Source of the DNA: Martensiomyces pterosporus
Taxonomy: Eukaryota > Kickxellomycota > Kickxellomycetes > Kickxellales > Kickxellaceae
DNA: 64,000 nt
NCBI GenBank assembly: GCA_025201845.1
Contig: MU603951.1
Location: 17,235-81,234, forward strand
Reading direction: 5' to 3'
Shown: one piece after another, positions 29,964-39,574 of the stretch
How the letters are laid out: each line of letters starts with the position of its first letter
Numbering within the stretch: the stretch's first letter is position 1
Made by a program: the position numbers and the translations under genes
The notes under the pieces: model-generated
What the model saw: the letters and a program-made list of their open reading frames with translations, nothing else
Database searches by the model: none
What the model was told of the DNA's origin: nothing

Positions 29964-30797
29964 TATGCGTGCTGCTGCTGCTGCTAAGAGTATGCAAGGA
30001 TTGCTTGAGATTCTTGTAGATTGAGGGAGGCGACAGAGCAGCCCCTTAGAGAGTGCTCAGCCAATGCCACATACCAGGCCAACCGAAGGCCTGCCTCTGG
30101 TCTGGCTGCCTATGTCACCCGCCAGCTCATGTGCACGAGCGACTCGCGGCTCAAGCAACATGCGGATAGCTCAGTGAGTATGTGATCTGCTGCTGCGTCG
30201 GCTGGCACAGAGTGAGTCCGGCGCCGCACCATGCTCCTTGCCGTGCAACAGGGAGCAAGGGGCACTGAGGCACTGAGCTTTGCCACGGGTAAACCCACAC
30301 AAGAGCCGGCAAAAAACGGGCAACTGAATCCGGCGACGGCACCGAATTCTGCTCCCTGCCAACGCAAGCTGCGGCTGGTGTCTGGCGTCTTTGTCGATAT
30401 GTGGCCACAGCGCGCTGGCGCTGAGCTCGCTGAGCATCATTTTCTCTGACGCTAATAGCGGCCATTCGGGGCAGAAGACACTCAGACTGCACTCTGCTAG
30501 CTAGCCCCCCTCCACGCGACTGATGCTAGCAAGAGGGATCGGAGCAGCCTGCTCCAGCTGTCCCGCTTTGGGCCATTGTGGGCATGTGAATGCGGGAGAC
30601 AATGGAGGGTGGCGTGGGGTCTGGCAGACGAAGTAGCTGCTCAGTACAGCGCAGCAGCAAGCCTTGAGGAAAAGCCAGTATAAAACTGTGATTGCTGGCT
30701 CGCCTCCTCCTTTTCCTTGCAATCCATTTTTATCTCTGCTGTCCCTCTTTGCTCACCACCACATCTGCCACTGCTTTTTGCTTAGACCGCAACTCCA
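29964..30797. other. Divergent region, VPS29 / SDR 2
   Basis: This 834 bp has no supportable gene. A TATA box (TATAAAA, 30679-30685) lies at its right side, 113 bp before SDR 2. Open frames here overlap on both strands with no motif. Confidence 0.5.
30679..30685 (+). promoter_or_regulatory. TATA box of SDR copy 2
   Basis: TATAAAA lies 113 bp upstream of ATG 30798 and is followed by a C/T-rich leader (about 30705-30770). This is the usual layout of a strong fungal core promoter. Confidence 0.55.
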
Positions 30798-31682
30798 ATG
30801 TCTCTCGCAGGAAAGGTTCTCTTTATCACCGGTGCCTCCAGGGGTATTGGCAAGGCAATCGCTATCCGTGCTGCTCGTGACGGCGCCAGCATCGCTATCG
30901 CGGCCAAGACGGCGGACCCAAACCCCAAGCTCCCTGGCACCATCTACTCTGCCGCCAAGGATATTGAGGCTGCTGGCGGCAAGGCACTGCCGATTCAGTG
31001 CGACATCCGTAACGAAGAGCAAGTGAAGCGCGCAGTCGACCTGACTGTCAGCACCTTTGGGAAGATCGATATCGTCATCAACAACGCATCTGCCATCAGT
31101 CTTACTGGCACCGAGAGCACCGACGTTAAGCGCTACGACCTGATGCACAGCATCAACGGACGCGGCACGTGGATGGTCTCCAAGTTTGCCATTGAGCACC
31201 TGAAGAAGTCGGACAACCCGCACATTCTCAACATCAGCCCTCCTCTCTCTATGGAGGAGAAGTGGTTTGCGCCGTTCCCTGCCTACACAATTGCCAAGTA
31301 CAACATGAGTCTGTGCGTTCTGGGCATGGCTGGTGAGTTCAGGCAATATGGCGTCGGCGTCAATGCGCTGTGGCCCCTGACTATGATCGAGACTGCCGCG
31401 CTCAAGGTCGCCGACAAGGGCAATGCCGATACTCGCCGCTCGCGCACCCCCGAGATCATGGCCGATGCTGCCTACCACATTTTGACCCAAAAGTCGACCG
31501 AGTTCACTGGCAACTTCTGCCTCGACGAGCTCCTCCTCCGCAAAGCTGGCGTGGCTGATTTTGAAAAGTACAGCAACACCCCTGGCACCAAGCTTGAGGA
31601 CCTTAGCCCAGACTTCTTCTTGGACTCGAGCCAGCTCAAGGAGCTCTATGCTCTTCGCAAAAAGCAGTCGGCCAACCTCTAG
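30798..31682 (+). CDS. HSDL2-like short-chain dehydrogenase, copy 2
   Basis: The protein has 294 residues and is the closest of the three to animal HSDL2. Motifs are TGASRGIG near residues 11-18, IVINNASAISLTGTES, the catalytic Ser in LNISPPLSM, and PAYTIAKYNM with Tyr and Lys. The C-terminal half keeps DAAYHILTQKSTEFTGNFC and the DFFLD segment found in HSDL2. It ends in ANL, a weak PTS1-like tripeptide, so peroxisomal targeting is possible but less certain than for copy 1. No SCP2 domain follows. It has a TATA box, unlike its neighbours, which may mean stronger or inducible expression (inference). Copy 3 starts 300 bp downstream. Confidence 0.9.
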   Translation: MSLAGKVLFITGASRGIGKAIAIRAARDGASIAIAAKTADPNPKLPGTIYSAAKDIEAAGGKALPIQCDIRNEEQVKRAVDLTVSTFGKIDIVINNASAISLTGTESTDVKRYDLMHSINGRGTWMVSKFAIEHLKKSDNPHILNISPPLSMEEKWFAPFPAYTIAKYNMSLCVLGMAGEFRQYGVGVNALWPLTMIETAALKVADKGNADTRRSRTPEIMADAAYHILTQKSTEFTGNFCLDELLLRKAGVADFEKYSNTPGTKLEDLSPDFFLDSSQLKELYALRKKQSANL

Positions 31683-31982
31683 GCTTGGGACTCTGCTCAG
31701 CGCGTGCTTTGTGCCAGAGCCCTCTGGTGATGTCATAGTTTCCGAAACGAGCCGGCTGTGCAAGCTGGGCATGCAGGCTGGGTACACCAAGGGGAGGGGC
31801 TGCCCGAGCTCCTTTTTTCCTCTTTCTTCTTCGCTTTCTGTTTTACACTGGTGCTAGTTTGCTGCTGCTGCTCCTACCTTCTTGCCCCGCGTCTGCCTCG
31901 CTTTTCCCACGCAGGCTTAGCACTCTTTCTCTCAGTGGCTTTTCTGCAATCAAACGTGCGCAACCCTCAGCATCATTAAACA
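31683..31982. other. Spacer between SDR 2 and SDR 3
   Basis: These 300 bp contain T/C-rich runs (31809-31850 and 31921-31945), as expected for a fungal leader. No gene is seen. Confidence 0.5.
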
Positions 31983-32843
31983 ATGGCTGCATCTCTTGCT
32001 GGAAGGACTGTCTTTATCACTGGCGGCACTCGTGGAATCGGGCGGGCTATTGCACTGAGGTGTGCACGGGACGGTGCCCAAATTGCTATCGTCGCTCGCA
32101 GAGCAGCTGACGACTCGCTTCTGTCTGAAATCCAGGCGCTTGGTGGTCGGGCACTAGCCATTGCTTGCGATATTCAAAGCGAGCAGCAGGTGAAGGAGGC
32201 TGTCAGCCAGACGGTCAGCGTCTTTGGCGGAATCGATGTCCTGGTTAACAATGCCACGACGCTGGTGCTTAAAAACACTACCGACATTTCCATGGACGAG
32301 TACGACCTCATGAACCGTATCAACACTCGGGGCACCTTTGCAGTTGTCAAGTATGCGCTTCCGCACTTGCAGAAGAGTGGGAATGGTCATATTCTCACGC
32401 TGTGTCCCAAGCCCCAGCTTGACGGCAAGTGGTTTGAGAAGAACCTGGCATACTCGACATCCAAGTTCACCATGGGTCTTATGGCATTCGGCCTGTCTGC
32501 CGAGCAGCGGCCATTTGGCGTGGCATCCAACACCCTGTGGCCCTTCTCGACCATCGACACCGATGGGCTGGCCGAGTGCGGCAACGAGAAGTTCCAGCGC
32601 CGGCCAAGGAAGCCAGCCATCATGGCCGACGCTGCACACTGGATCGTCACCCAGGACAGCCGCGTGTTCACGGGCAATTTTTGCCTCGACGAGATCGTCC
32701 TTCGTGAAGCCGGCGTCGCCGATTTTGAGCAGTACAACACGGTCAAGGGTACGAAGCTCTCAGAGCTCAGCCAGGACCATATGATCACTGAAGAGCAGCT
32801 AGCAAAACTAGCCGAGCTTCGCAGAGCTGCTAACGAAGAGTGA
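31983..32843 (+). CDS. Divergent HSDL2-like SDR, copy 3, lacking the catalytic serine and PTS1
   Basis: The protein has 286 residues from ATG 31983. Cofactor binding is retained (FITGGTRGIG, VLVNNATTL), and YSTSK supplies the Tyr-Lys pair. The loop that reads LSPP in the sister proteins reads LTLCPKPQLDGKW, so Cys replaces the catalytic Ser and the adjacent Pro-Pro-Leu is changed. The helix after the second strand is shortened: the GTIY(T/S)AAK segment is missing, leaving RRAADDSLLSEIQALGG. The C-terminus ends in NEE with no PTS1. The frame is intact and lightly conserved throughout, so this looks like a diverged paralogue rather than a decaying pseudogene. It may be catalytically altered or inactive and located outside peroxisomes, both of which are inference. 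Confidence 0.87.
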   Translation: MAASLAGRTVFITGGTRGIGRAIALRCARDGAQIAIVARRAADDSLLSEIQALGGRALAIACDIQSEQQVKEAVSQTVSVFGGIDVLVNNATTLVLKNTTDISMDEYDLMNRINTRGTFAVVKYALPHLQKSGNGHILTLCPKPQLDGKWFEKNLAYSTSKFTMGLMAFGLSAEQRPFGVASNTLWPFSTIDTDGLAECGNEKFQRRPRKPAIMADAAHWIVTQDSRVFTGNFCLDEIVLREAGVADFEQYNTVKGTKLSELSQDHMITEEQLAKLAELRRAANEE

Positions 32844-33031
32844 CCACGTCCCACAAATTTCTTTTGCTCCCCAATGGAGCATGCCGTGTGCATTTTCGAG
32901 CGAGCAGATCGGGCACACCCCAATCCCGCCTCCGTCTACTCGACATCCTTTTTCTCTGTTCAGCACACAGCCGCCTCAAAAAGACGGCTTGGGTATATTT
33001 TCTTGCACTAGAACAGCAGGCCGTCCACTAA

Positions 33032-35257
33032 ATGCCAATGGAGCTTACAGCAGCCGCAAAGAAGAAGGAGCCAGAAAAGCCCCGCCATGCGAAGCGAGTA
33101 CTCATCAACATATCTCAGATGCACAGACATGGGGTATTGGCCGGTGATCTAGTTCGTTTCCGTCTGCTTGACCAAGGGCCCAGTGGATTGTTTGCATACG
33201 GCACGGCCTGGCCATCATTTTTGGGCGAGGGCGGCGAGATCCAGCTGCCCAGCGTTGCACTCCTTAATTGCCAGGCCAGGATCGGCGACAAGCTGCTTGT
33301 TGAGCGTGTTGAGGGTCCACTGAAAACAGCACATAGCATAGCTGTCAGCTTTACTACGCCGTTTTCCTCAGACGAATTTACAAAGGCATACGCAAAGGAA
33401 GTGCTGGTAGACATCGGATACGTGCGGCCAGGGCAGCTGGTTGACATAGGCATCAACGGAGCCAGCCGTCGACTTTGCGTTGACAGTGTGGGCATTGGGC
33501 CTGGGCTGAATCTGTCGCATGGAGAAGAGGGTGCTGTGGTTTCGCGGGACGCAACACAAGTGTTTATAGCCAAGAGCAACAAAAGCACCTCGTCTGGCTC
33601 CAGGGCAGAAGCAACCTACGATTCGATCGGAGGGCTGGACCAGGAGATAGCCGATGTGCGCAGACTAGTCGAGACGTCGCTCAAGGAGCCTCAGGTGTTC
33701 GCCGAGTATGGCTTGCAGCCGCCGAGAGGTGTCCTGCTGTTTGGGCCGCCAGGGACAGGAAAGACACTAATAGCCCGAGCAGTAGCAGCAGAGAGCCAGG
33801 CATTTGTCCATGTCATCAATGGCGCCGAAGTCATGAACAAATTCTATGGCGAAACAGAGGCAAAGCTCCGCGAGATATTCGAGGAGGCGCGCAGGCAGAG
33901 CCCGAGCGTAATCTTTATCGACGAGATCGATGCTCTGTGCCCAAAGAGAGGCGAGAGCGATGGCGAGGCCAGCAAACGCGTAGTGGCGACACTGCTGACA
34001 TTGATGGACGGAATATCTGACCGCGCCAACGATAGAGTTGTGGTCATTGGGGCCACGAACAGACCAAACGCCATAGATGCAGCGCTGCGTAGGCCTGGCC
34101 GATTTGACCGGGAGATCGAGGTACCAATTCCGAATCCGTCTGCCCGGTTGCACATCTTGCGCAAGAAGATGGCCGCAACACCCAGCTGTTTGACGGATGC
34201 ACAGATTGAATCGCTAGCATCGGCCACCCACGGCTTTGTTGGCGCAGACATCGAGGCGCTAGTTCGCGAGGCAGCAGTTATTGCTATTAAAAGACACACT
34301 GCATCTTCTACCTCGGAGCACACGCCAAATACACTCGGCGCAGACAGCACCGAGGACCGCAGCCTTGACTCGCTAAATGTCACTTTTGAAGATGCCCAGT
34401 CCGCTATGAAGCTGGTTAAGCCCAGCACAATGCGAGAGGTGACGTTGGAGATCCCGAACGTCAAGTGGTCCGATATTGGAGGACAGGAGGAGACAAAGCA
34501 GCTGCTAAAGGAGTCGGTCGAGTGGCCGCTAAAGCATCCTGAGGCCTTCCACAGAATGGGAATACGCCCGCCCAAAGGCGTGCTGCTGTATGGCCCGCCT
34601 GGATGCAGCAAGACTCTCACAGCAAAGGCACTGGCAACAGAGGCAGGGCTGAATTTTATTGCTGTCCGTGGACCCGAGCTGTTCAGTAAGTGGGTTGGGG
34701 AGTCAGAAAAGGCTGTTCGTGAGGTGTTTCGCAAGGCCCGTGCTGCTGCTCCATCAATCGTGTTCTTTGATGAGATTGATGCGTTGACAGTCAAGCGAGG
34801 GTCCTCGGGAGATGGAACGTCGGTAGCAGATCGCGTGCTGTCGCAGCTGCTGACAGAGCTTGACGGCATTGAGCCGTTAGTGAATGTGACTGTGGTGGCA
34901 GCAACAAATCGGCCAGACGTTATTGATGCTGGCATATTACGTCCAGACAGAATTGACAGGCTCATTTATGTTGGACCACCAGACCTGGCCACGCGTTGTG
35001 AGATCTTGAAGCTCCAGCTCAAGAAGATTGCATGTGCAGATGGCGTCAGCGTGGCCGAGCTGGCGGAGAGAACCGATGGATTTTCGGGAGCAGAGGTCGT
35101 ATCGCTATGCCAAGAGGCGGCGATGGAGGCCATGACGGAAGACATAAACGCCCAGCATGTCGAGATGAGACACTTTTCCCGGTGCTTGGACGGGTTCAAA
35201 AAGCGCATCACGCCAGAGATGCTGCAATTCTATGAGGATTTTAGAAAATCAAAGTAG
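33032..35257 (+). CDS. AFG2: AFG2/Drg1-type double AAA+ ATPase (SPATA5)
   Basis: This single exon encodes 741 residues, with an N-domain at about 20-185. AAA domain D1 has Walker A GPPGTGKT at about 239-246 and Walker B SVIFIDEIDAL. Domain D2 has Walker A GPPGCSKT at 521-528 and Walker B IVFFDEIDAL. The Cys-Ser variant of the second P-loop is the known mark of the Afg2/SPATA5 group and separates it from Cdc48. Drg1/Afg2 is a cytoplasmic hexamer that strips Rlp24 from pre-60S ribosomal particles. Length is close to yeast Afg2 (780), with a somewhat shorter N-domain. The start is the first ATG after a T/C-rich leader. The window also encodes an Ecm16-type helicase, another ribosome-biogenesis enzyme, but the two genes are not adjacent. 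Confidence 0.95.
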   Translation: MPMELTAAAKKKEPEKPRHAKRVLINISQMHRHGVLAGDLVRFRLLDQGPSGLFAYGTAWPSFLGEGGEIQLPSVALLNCQARIGDKLLVERVEGPLKTAHSIAVSFTTPFSSDEFTKAYAKEVLVDIGYVRPGQLVDIGINGASRRLCVDSVGIGPGLNLSHGEEGAVVSRDATQVFIAKSNKSTSSGSRAEATYDSIGGLDQEIADVRRLVETSLKEPQVFAEYGLQPPRGVLLFGPPGTGKTLIARAVAAESQAFVHVINGAEVMNKFYGETEAKLREIFEEARRQSPSVIFIDEIDALCPKRGESDGEASKRVVATLLTLMDGISDRANDRVVVIGATNRPNAIDAALRRPGRFDREIEVPIPNPSARLHILRKKMAATPSCLTDAQIESLASATHGFVGADIEALVREAAVIAIKRHTASSTSEHTPNTLGADSTEDRSLDSLNVTFEDAQSAMKLVKPSTMREVTLEIPNVKWSDIGGQEETKQLLKESVEWPLKHPEAFHRMGIRPPKGVLLYGPPGCSKTLTAKALATEAGLNFIAVRGPELFSKWVGESEKAVREVFRKARAAAPSIVFFDEIDALTVKRGSSGDGTSVADRVLSQLLTELDGIEPLVNVTVVAATNRPDVIDAGILRPDRIDRLIYVGPPDLATRCEILKLQLKKIACADGVSVAELAERTDGFSGAEVVSLCQEAAMEAMTEDINAQHVEMRHFSRCLDGFKKRITPEMLQFYEDFRKSK

Positions 35258-35524
35258 CATGTGATCAGCGAATTGTGGCCCCATCCTTCCGCTTGGCTTG
35301 CTTCGTTCAGCCGAGGCGTTTTTTTTTTAAGCTACCTCGCAGCTAATTCCTAGACATTCCACCGCATACAAGCCAGCTTTGTGCTGGTCGGAATTCGACC
35401 GCTTTCTGCCTCCAAACCGTTTTTTTTTTTTGCTGCTCACTTTTTTATTGCACGTTTACAGAATTTCTAGCGCATTAGGCACATTACAAGCGCGCACAGG
35501 AAATAAGGAAAAAGAAAGAGAAGG

Positions 35525-36864
35525 ATGTCAGAGTCAGCCGGCAAGTATGAGGAAATGCAAAAGCTGCGCAAGGCGCTAACCGACGCGCACGAAACTGGAA
35601 AGAAAACAGTAAGTAAATTGCACGCTCCTCGCCTGCTTTGCTCTGGCTCACATGCACACAATACTAACACCGTCGGTACGTGCCTTTTCTCCGCTATTTG
35701 GCATTTGGCGCCAAGCATGTGCGGCAAGTAGGTCATTCAAGATATTTTCAACCAGCTGTATACCATTAAGGTCGACGAGGAGCTCTTGAGAGTAAGCTAG
35801 CAGTATTTTCGCGCTAATTACGAGCTGCAAACCACAAAAAAAACTCTGCATGCTGCGTTCCAAGCTGGCTAATACCACGCTGCAAGTATCTGTGCGCACC
35901 CGTATAGACCACAAGCATCGGGCAGGCAGTTGGCAAGCTCAGGAACAACGACGATGTGGATATCGCAACCCAGGCAAAGAAGCTTGTTCACAAGTGGAAG
36001 AAGGATGTCATGGCGGCAAAGAATGGGCGGCTGAGCAGCTCTACCTCGAACTCGAGGCCAAGCTCTGGGTCGCAGACTCCACAGCTCTCTAAATCAAGCA
36101 GCCGCCAGCAGAACGATGCAAAGCAGTCTCCGTCGGACTACAGCTCTGGCAACGATAACGCTTCGAAAATCGCTAACGGAAAAGGCACACATGGCTCTGA
36201 AAATGGTGCTGCCAAGACTGGTGCTGCCAAGACTGGTGCTGCCAAGACTAGTGCTGCCAGTAGCGGCCAGGGACATGCAAGCGAAGTGCCACCACCCATG
36301 AGAAGAGCCTCAAGCACTCCAGGATCGGAAGCGCGTACAGCAGCATCTGATGGTGCCACAATCCCATCAACTGGGGATAGCCAGCGGGACAAGTGCGCTG
36401 AGATGCTCTACAATGCCATGGCTGTTGATAGCAATGTTGACTCGGAGCTGCTGTCAAAGCGCGCATCTGCGATCGAAAACATTGAGCTTAAAAAGGAGGG
36501 GTCAGTCACTCCTGGATACAAGGCACGGATTCGCTCGCTCTATCTCAACCTGAAGGACAAAAAGAACCCTGGGCTGCGCCACGGTGTGGTCGAGGGCGAT
36601 ATCACGGTTGAGAGGTTCTGTTCAATGTCGAAGGAGGAGATGGCATCGGATGACCTCAAGCAGCAGGTGGAGAAGATCAAGGAAGAGAACCTGTTCAAGG
36701 TTCAGGGTGCTGGGCGAACTCAGGCTGAAACAGACCAGTTCAAGTGTGGCCGCTGCAAGGGCCGCAAATGTACTTACTACCAGATGCAGACTCGAAGTGC
36801 TGATGAGCCGATGACCACATTCGTCACTTGCACGCAGTGTGACAACCGCTGGAAATTCTGCTGA
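35525..36864 (+). CDS. DST1/TCEA: Transcription elongation factor TFIIS (three exons)
   Basis: The model is join(35525..35608,35732..35791,35908..36864), 366 residues. Exon 1 gives MSESAGKYEEMQKLRKALTD, exon 2 the 20-codon VIQDIFNQLYTIKVDEELLR, and exon 3 continues with TTSIGQAVGKLRNNDDVDIA. All junctions are phase 0, with GTAAGT and GTAAGC donors. Intron 1 has a CTAAC branch site near 35664. The N-terminal LW/TFS2N helical domain spans exons 1-3. A low-complexity Ser/Ala linker includes a 15 bp repeat encoding AAKTG. The central pol II-binding domain starts at about residue 180 (QRDKCAEMLYNAM). The C-terminal zinc ribbon CGRCKGRKCTYYQMQTRSAD carries the invariant acidic hairpin residues Asp-Glu and closes with CTQCDNRWKFC. 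TFIIS stimulates transcript cleavage in arrested RNA polymerase II. Confidence 0.95.
36214..36258 (+). repeat. 15 bp coding repeat in TFIIS linker
   Basis: Three near-perfect copies of GCTGCCAAGACTGGT encode AAKTG, with a G-to-A change in the last copy giving AAKTS. It lies in the disordered linker between the TFIIS N-domain and the central domain. Confidence 0.85.
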
Positions 36865-37401
36865 ATCGCCCATAGCGTATGTCTATTCGCTCCCCTTCAA
36901 AACTCTGCTTTCCCTCTCTTGTTTGCCTAATCTAGCGCCACTACTCTTCTACTCTGTTTGTTTACGCCTGTGCTGGCAGCTTGCTCTTTTGTGACTGTGC
37001 CACTTTTTCTTGTTTCTCGTTTCTGAACCGCGAAAAGGATTTTCGAAGCTTTTTATATGAGTAGCAAAGTACAGGATGCAAGAGGGTATGGAGGAGAGAG
37101 GAGAGATGCTATAATATAGTGGTGATGATGAATAGGTTAGGCTAGCATTGGTGTTGGCGTGGTAAGGATAAGTTAATGGATAGTGTGGTTGGAGATAAGT
37201 ATACAACACAGCAGCCCATCAGAGGAACAGAACTGCTCTGCGAGAGCAGATCCCTCAGCTGGGCTAGGCTGTGCACAGATGTGATGCGTATGCCGATGCC
37301 GATGCCGATGCAGATGCAGATGCAGATGCAGATGCAGTCTCAGCACGTCATATTGCAAAAGCAGAAAGATGGGCTGTATGCAGTGTGATGAGCGTCTGCT
37401 A
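36865..37401. other. Convergent spacer, TFIIS / zinc-finger microprotein
   Basis: This region holds the 3' ends of both genes plus the hexanucleotide array at 37291-37337. No other gene is supported. Confidence 0.5.
37291..37337. repeat. Compound hexanucleotide array (GCCGAT / GCAGAT)
   Basis: Three GATGCC-type units run directly into five GATGCA-type units. The array lies 65 bp downstream of the zinc-finger ORF stop on the minus strand, hence probably in its 3' untranslated region. The homogenised change from GCC to GCA along the array indicates slippage after mutation. Confidence 0.9.
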
Positions 37402-37566
37402 TCAGCAGAACTCATCCAGCGGCGCAAAGAGGTGCTCAGCTGCAAAGTGCTCCTGCACTTCCATTTCGCTGTCAAAGCAAGCGCCACAAACACTGCACTT
37501 CCATATTGTCGAGTGGAACGCGACGAGCAAGCTATGAACCTGCGAGCGGATGCCGATGAATGCCAT
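37402..37566 (-). CDS. 54-residue single C2H2 zinc-finger microprotein
   Basis: ATG 37566 opens a 54-codon frame, MAFIGIRSQVHSLLVAFHS and onward, with a single C2H2 finger CSVCGACFDSEMEVQEHF followed by AAEH (C-x2-C-x12-H-x4-H) and a short tail ending in DEFC. The start context is AAAAATGGC. A TATA box (TATAAAATGG on the minus strand, 37829-37835) lies upstream, and on the minus strand there is no ATG in any frame between 37826 and this start, so scanning ribosomes would reach it first. The product resembles a one-finger protein of unknown role. DNA, RNA or protein binding are all possible. It could instead be the last exon of a larger gene, but the clean leader argues against that. Confidence 0.5.
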   Translation of the reverse strand: MAFIGIRSQVHSLLVAFHSTIWKCSVCGACFDSEMEVQEHFAAEHLFAPLDEFC

Positions 37567-37828
37567 TTTTAAGAGTCGTTTGGTGATGTTGACGCTGTGT
37601 GATGCGGTGTGATGTGATGCGGGTATGATGAATGCCAAGAGATCAGGAAGCGAGTGCTCTGCGGTGTGCTCGAGATAAACGCAGCAGGGAGGCGATGAGG
37701 GCAGACAATGCAAGAATGGCTGTGACGCGTATAGAGGCTAATAGTGTTTTTTGGTCTTGAGTCTTTGGTAGTGCTAGTTGCTGTGCTGGCTTTGCAGCTG
37801 CAAGCCGAAGTGGGGATGAGCCCTGCCA

Positions 37829-37835
37829 TTTTATA
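37829..37835 (-). promoter_or_regulatory. TATA box of the zinc-finger microprotein gene
   Basis: On the minus strand the sequence reads GAGTATAAAATGG. It is about 265 bp before ATG 37566, and the intervening leader has no ATG. Confidence 0.45.
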
Positions 37836-38801
37836 CTCTGGCCTCGTATGCCTCAACTCCTTAAATTACTACACCCACATACCTGCACATCGATCAGTCT
37901 ATTTTTAGGAAAGAGGGCGAAATAGCGAGGGGGGTACGCAAAAATACCTGGGCGAGAAACGACGAGGGTTCTTTGTTTCCTTTGGTCATCGAAGCGCCAT
38001 GCATAATGCCCTGCCTTCATGCCTCGCCAACAGAAAAAGCAGCAGCGCCAACAACGATCCAAAGCCGGATTGTTTGGACAATCCCCCCACATGTTGTTTG
38101 GGATGCATGCTTTTTTTCCACTCTCTTCCGTTGGGTTGTCCACCCAACCACGCAGGAGAGGTGCATGTGCATATACGTCAACAGGTACATGTGTGAGAAC
38201 ACGCTGCTCCCATTGCGACAATCGCGCACTATTGCCTTGTGCAAGTGCGGTGTGCTGGCCTGGGTGCCAGCATGCCATGGGTGCCGCGATATTACCCTAA
38301 GGCTCAACTGTTGGGGGCATGGCCAGGAGCAAGGCATGCCAAAACAGAAATGCATGCATGAGAAAGTTGTGGACTCACAAGTGAGGTGGACGCAGCGGCA
38401 ACGTTATCTCGTCTATATTTAGCTCGTATGAACTGGGTGCCAAGAACCCTATCCCACACGCCCGTTTAGGGCATGGACAGTGCGGCAGATTCTGCTAAGC
38501 GTTTTTGCTGGATTCGCAGAAGGGCCATGTCCCCTTGACCTTGCCCTTCTTTTCGTGCTAGATAGAAAGGCTCGCATGCAAGCAATCGAGGCTTGTTTCA
38601 GGCAGGACCCGGACGACCTTTGTCGTTCAGCATGCCAAGAACCTGTCCCGGACACAACAACGACGGCAGAAATTGCATTTCCTTTTTTTATTTTGCTTGT
38701 ACAGAATTTCAATGCTAGCGCGACGCATGGAAGCCGCCGAAGAACAAAAGGCCACCATTTTACTCAATCGCTCGCAGTTTCCTCTCAATTCGCCTTTTTT
38801 T

Positions 38802-39035
38802 TTTTGCACAAGCGAAGAACAGAAACAAAGGAGCAATGCGCTGGCGATGGCGCACGCATTCGATAGTGCCTCTAAAACAGCGAGCAAGCCTCCCTCGGCT
38901 TCAATCTTCCATGCAACCTTTTGCACAAGCGAAGAACAGAAACAAAGGAGCAATGCGCTGGCGATGGCGCACGCATTCGATAGTGCCTCTAAAACAGCGA
39001 GCAAGCCTCCCTCGGCTTCAATCTTCCATGCAACC
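38802..39035. repeat. Perfect 117 bp tandem duplication
   Basis: Copies 38802-38918 and 38919-39035 are identical over 117 bp by eye. The unit is a multiple of three and stays open in one frame on each strand across both copies. On the minus strand the second copy in reading order is followed directly by A11, because copy 1 is preceded by a T run on the plus strand. The identity means a recent duplication. Confidence 0.95.
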
Positions 39036-39574
39036 ACAGTTGCAGAATCAATATGCACAACTGAACGGGGATGTGTTGCTGAATTAGTAAGCAGGAGGCA
39101 ATGGAGGCACTTGGTTGCAAGAATGCAAAGCTACGAGGGCGGCTTTTCTTGCCAAGAGCACCTCAGGAATCTATTGTAAACAAACAAAGCAAAACAAAGC
39201 CGAAGCGCCTCCATCCCACCACCAGCGCTATTTTTAGAGGCCAGGCTTCTCAGACGAGGGGGCTTCTGCTCTTGCGGGTCATGCTGGCGCTTCCATGAGA
39301 CCAATTGTCTGCACGCCGCTCCTGCTGATGGGAAAAGATAATTGCGCTGACATCCAAAAATAGCACCGATCGCTTACATGCATATTCGAAAGCTTGCAGC
39401 ATCGTTTATCTTGAGGAAAAGAGGTGGGGGTGCTTGACTACCTCGAAAATGGCCGTTTTCCAAGGCCGCAAGAATGCTGGGCTGCTGCCCGCCGCTTGCC
39501 AAGATGCGCGAAAAGACGGTGAGTGTGCCTTATCCTTGAACCGCAGCAGGCGTGCATATCGAGGGGGAGAGGAT

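Larger units (their letters stand above)
37567..39574. other. 2 kb spacer with a TATA box and a 117 bp tandem duplication
   Basis: The left part is the leader and promoter of the zinc-finger ORF. The rest, to the POLA2 stop at 39575, shows no recognisable gene although frames of 130-170 codons occur on both strands. The duplication at 38802-39035 is the outstanding element. Confidence 0.5.

Noticed and set aside
33844..34965. 373-codon minus-strand frame
   Set aside because: Antisense to both AAA domains of AFG2, Ser-rich, with no motif. Mirror frame.
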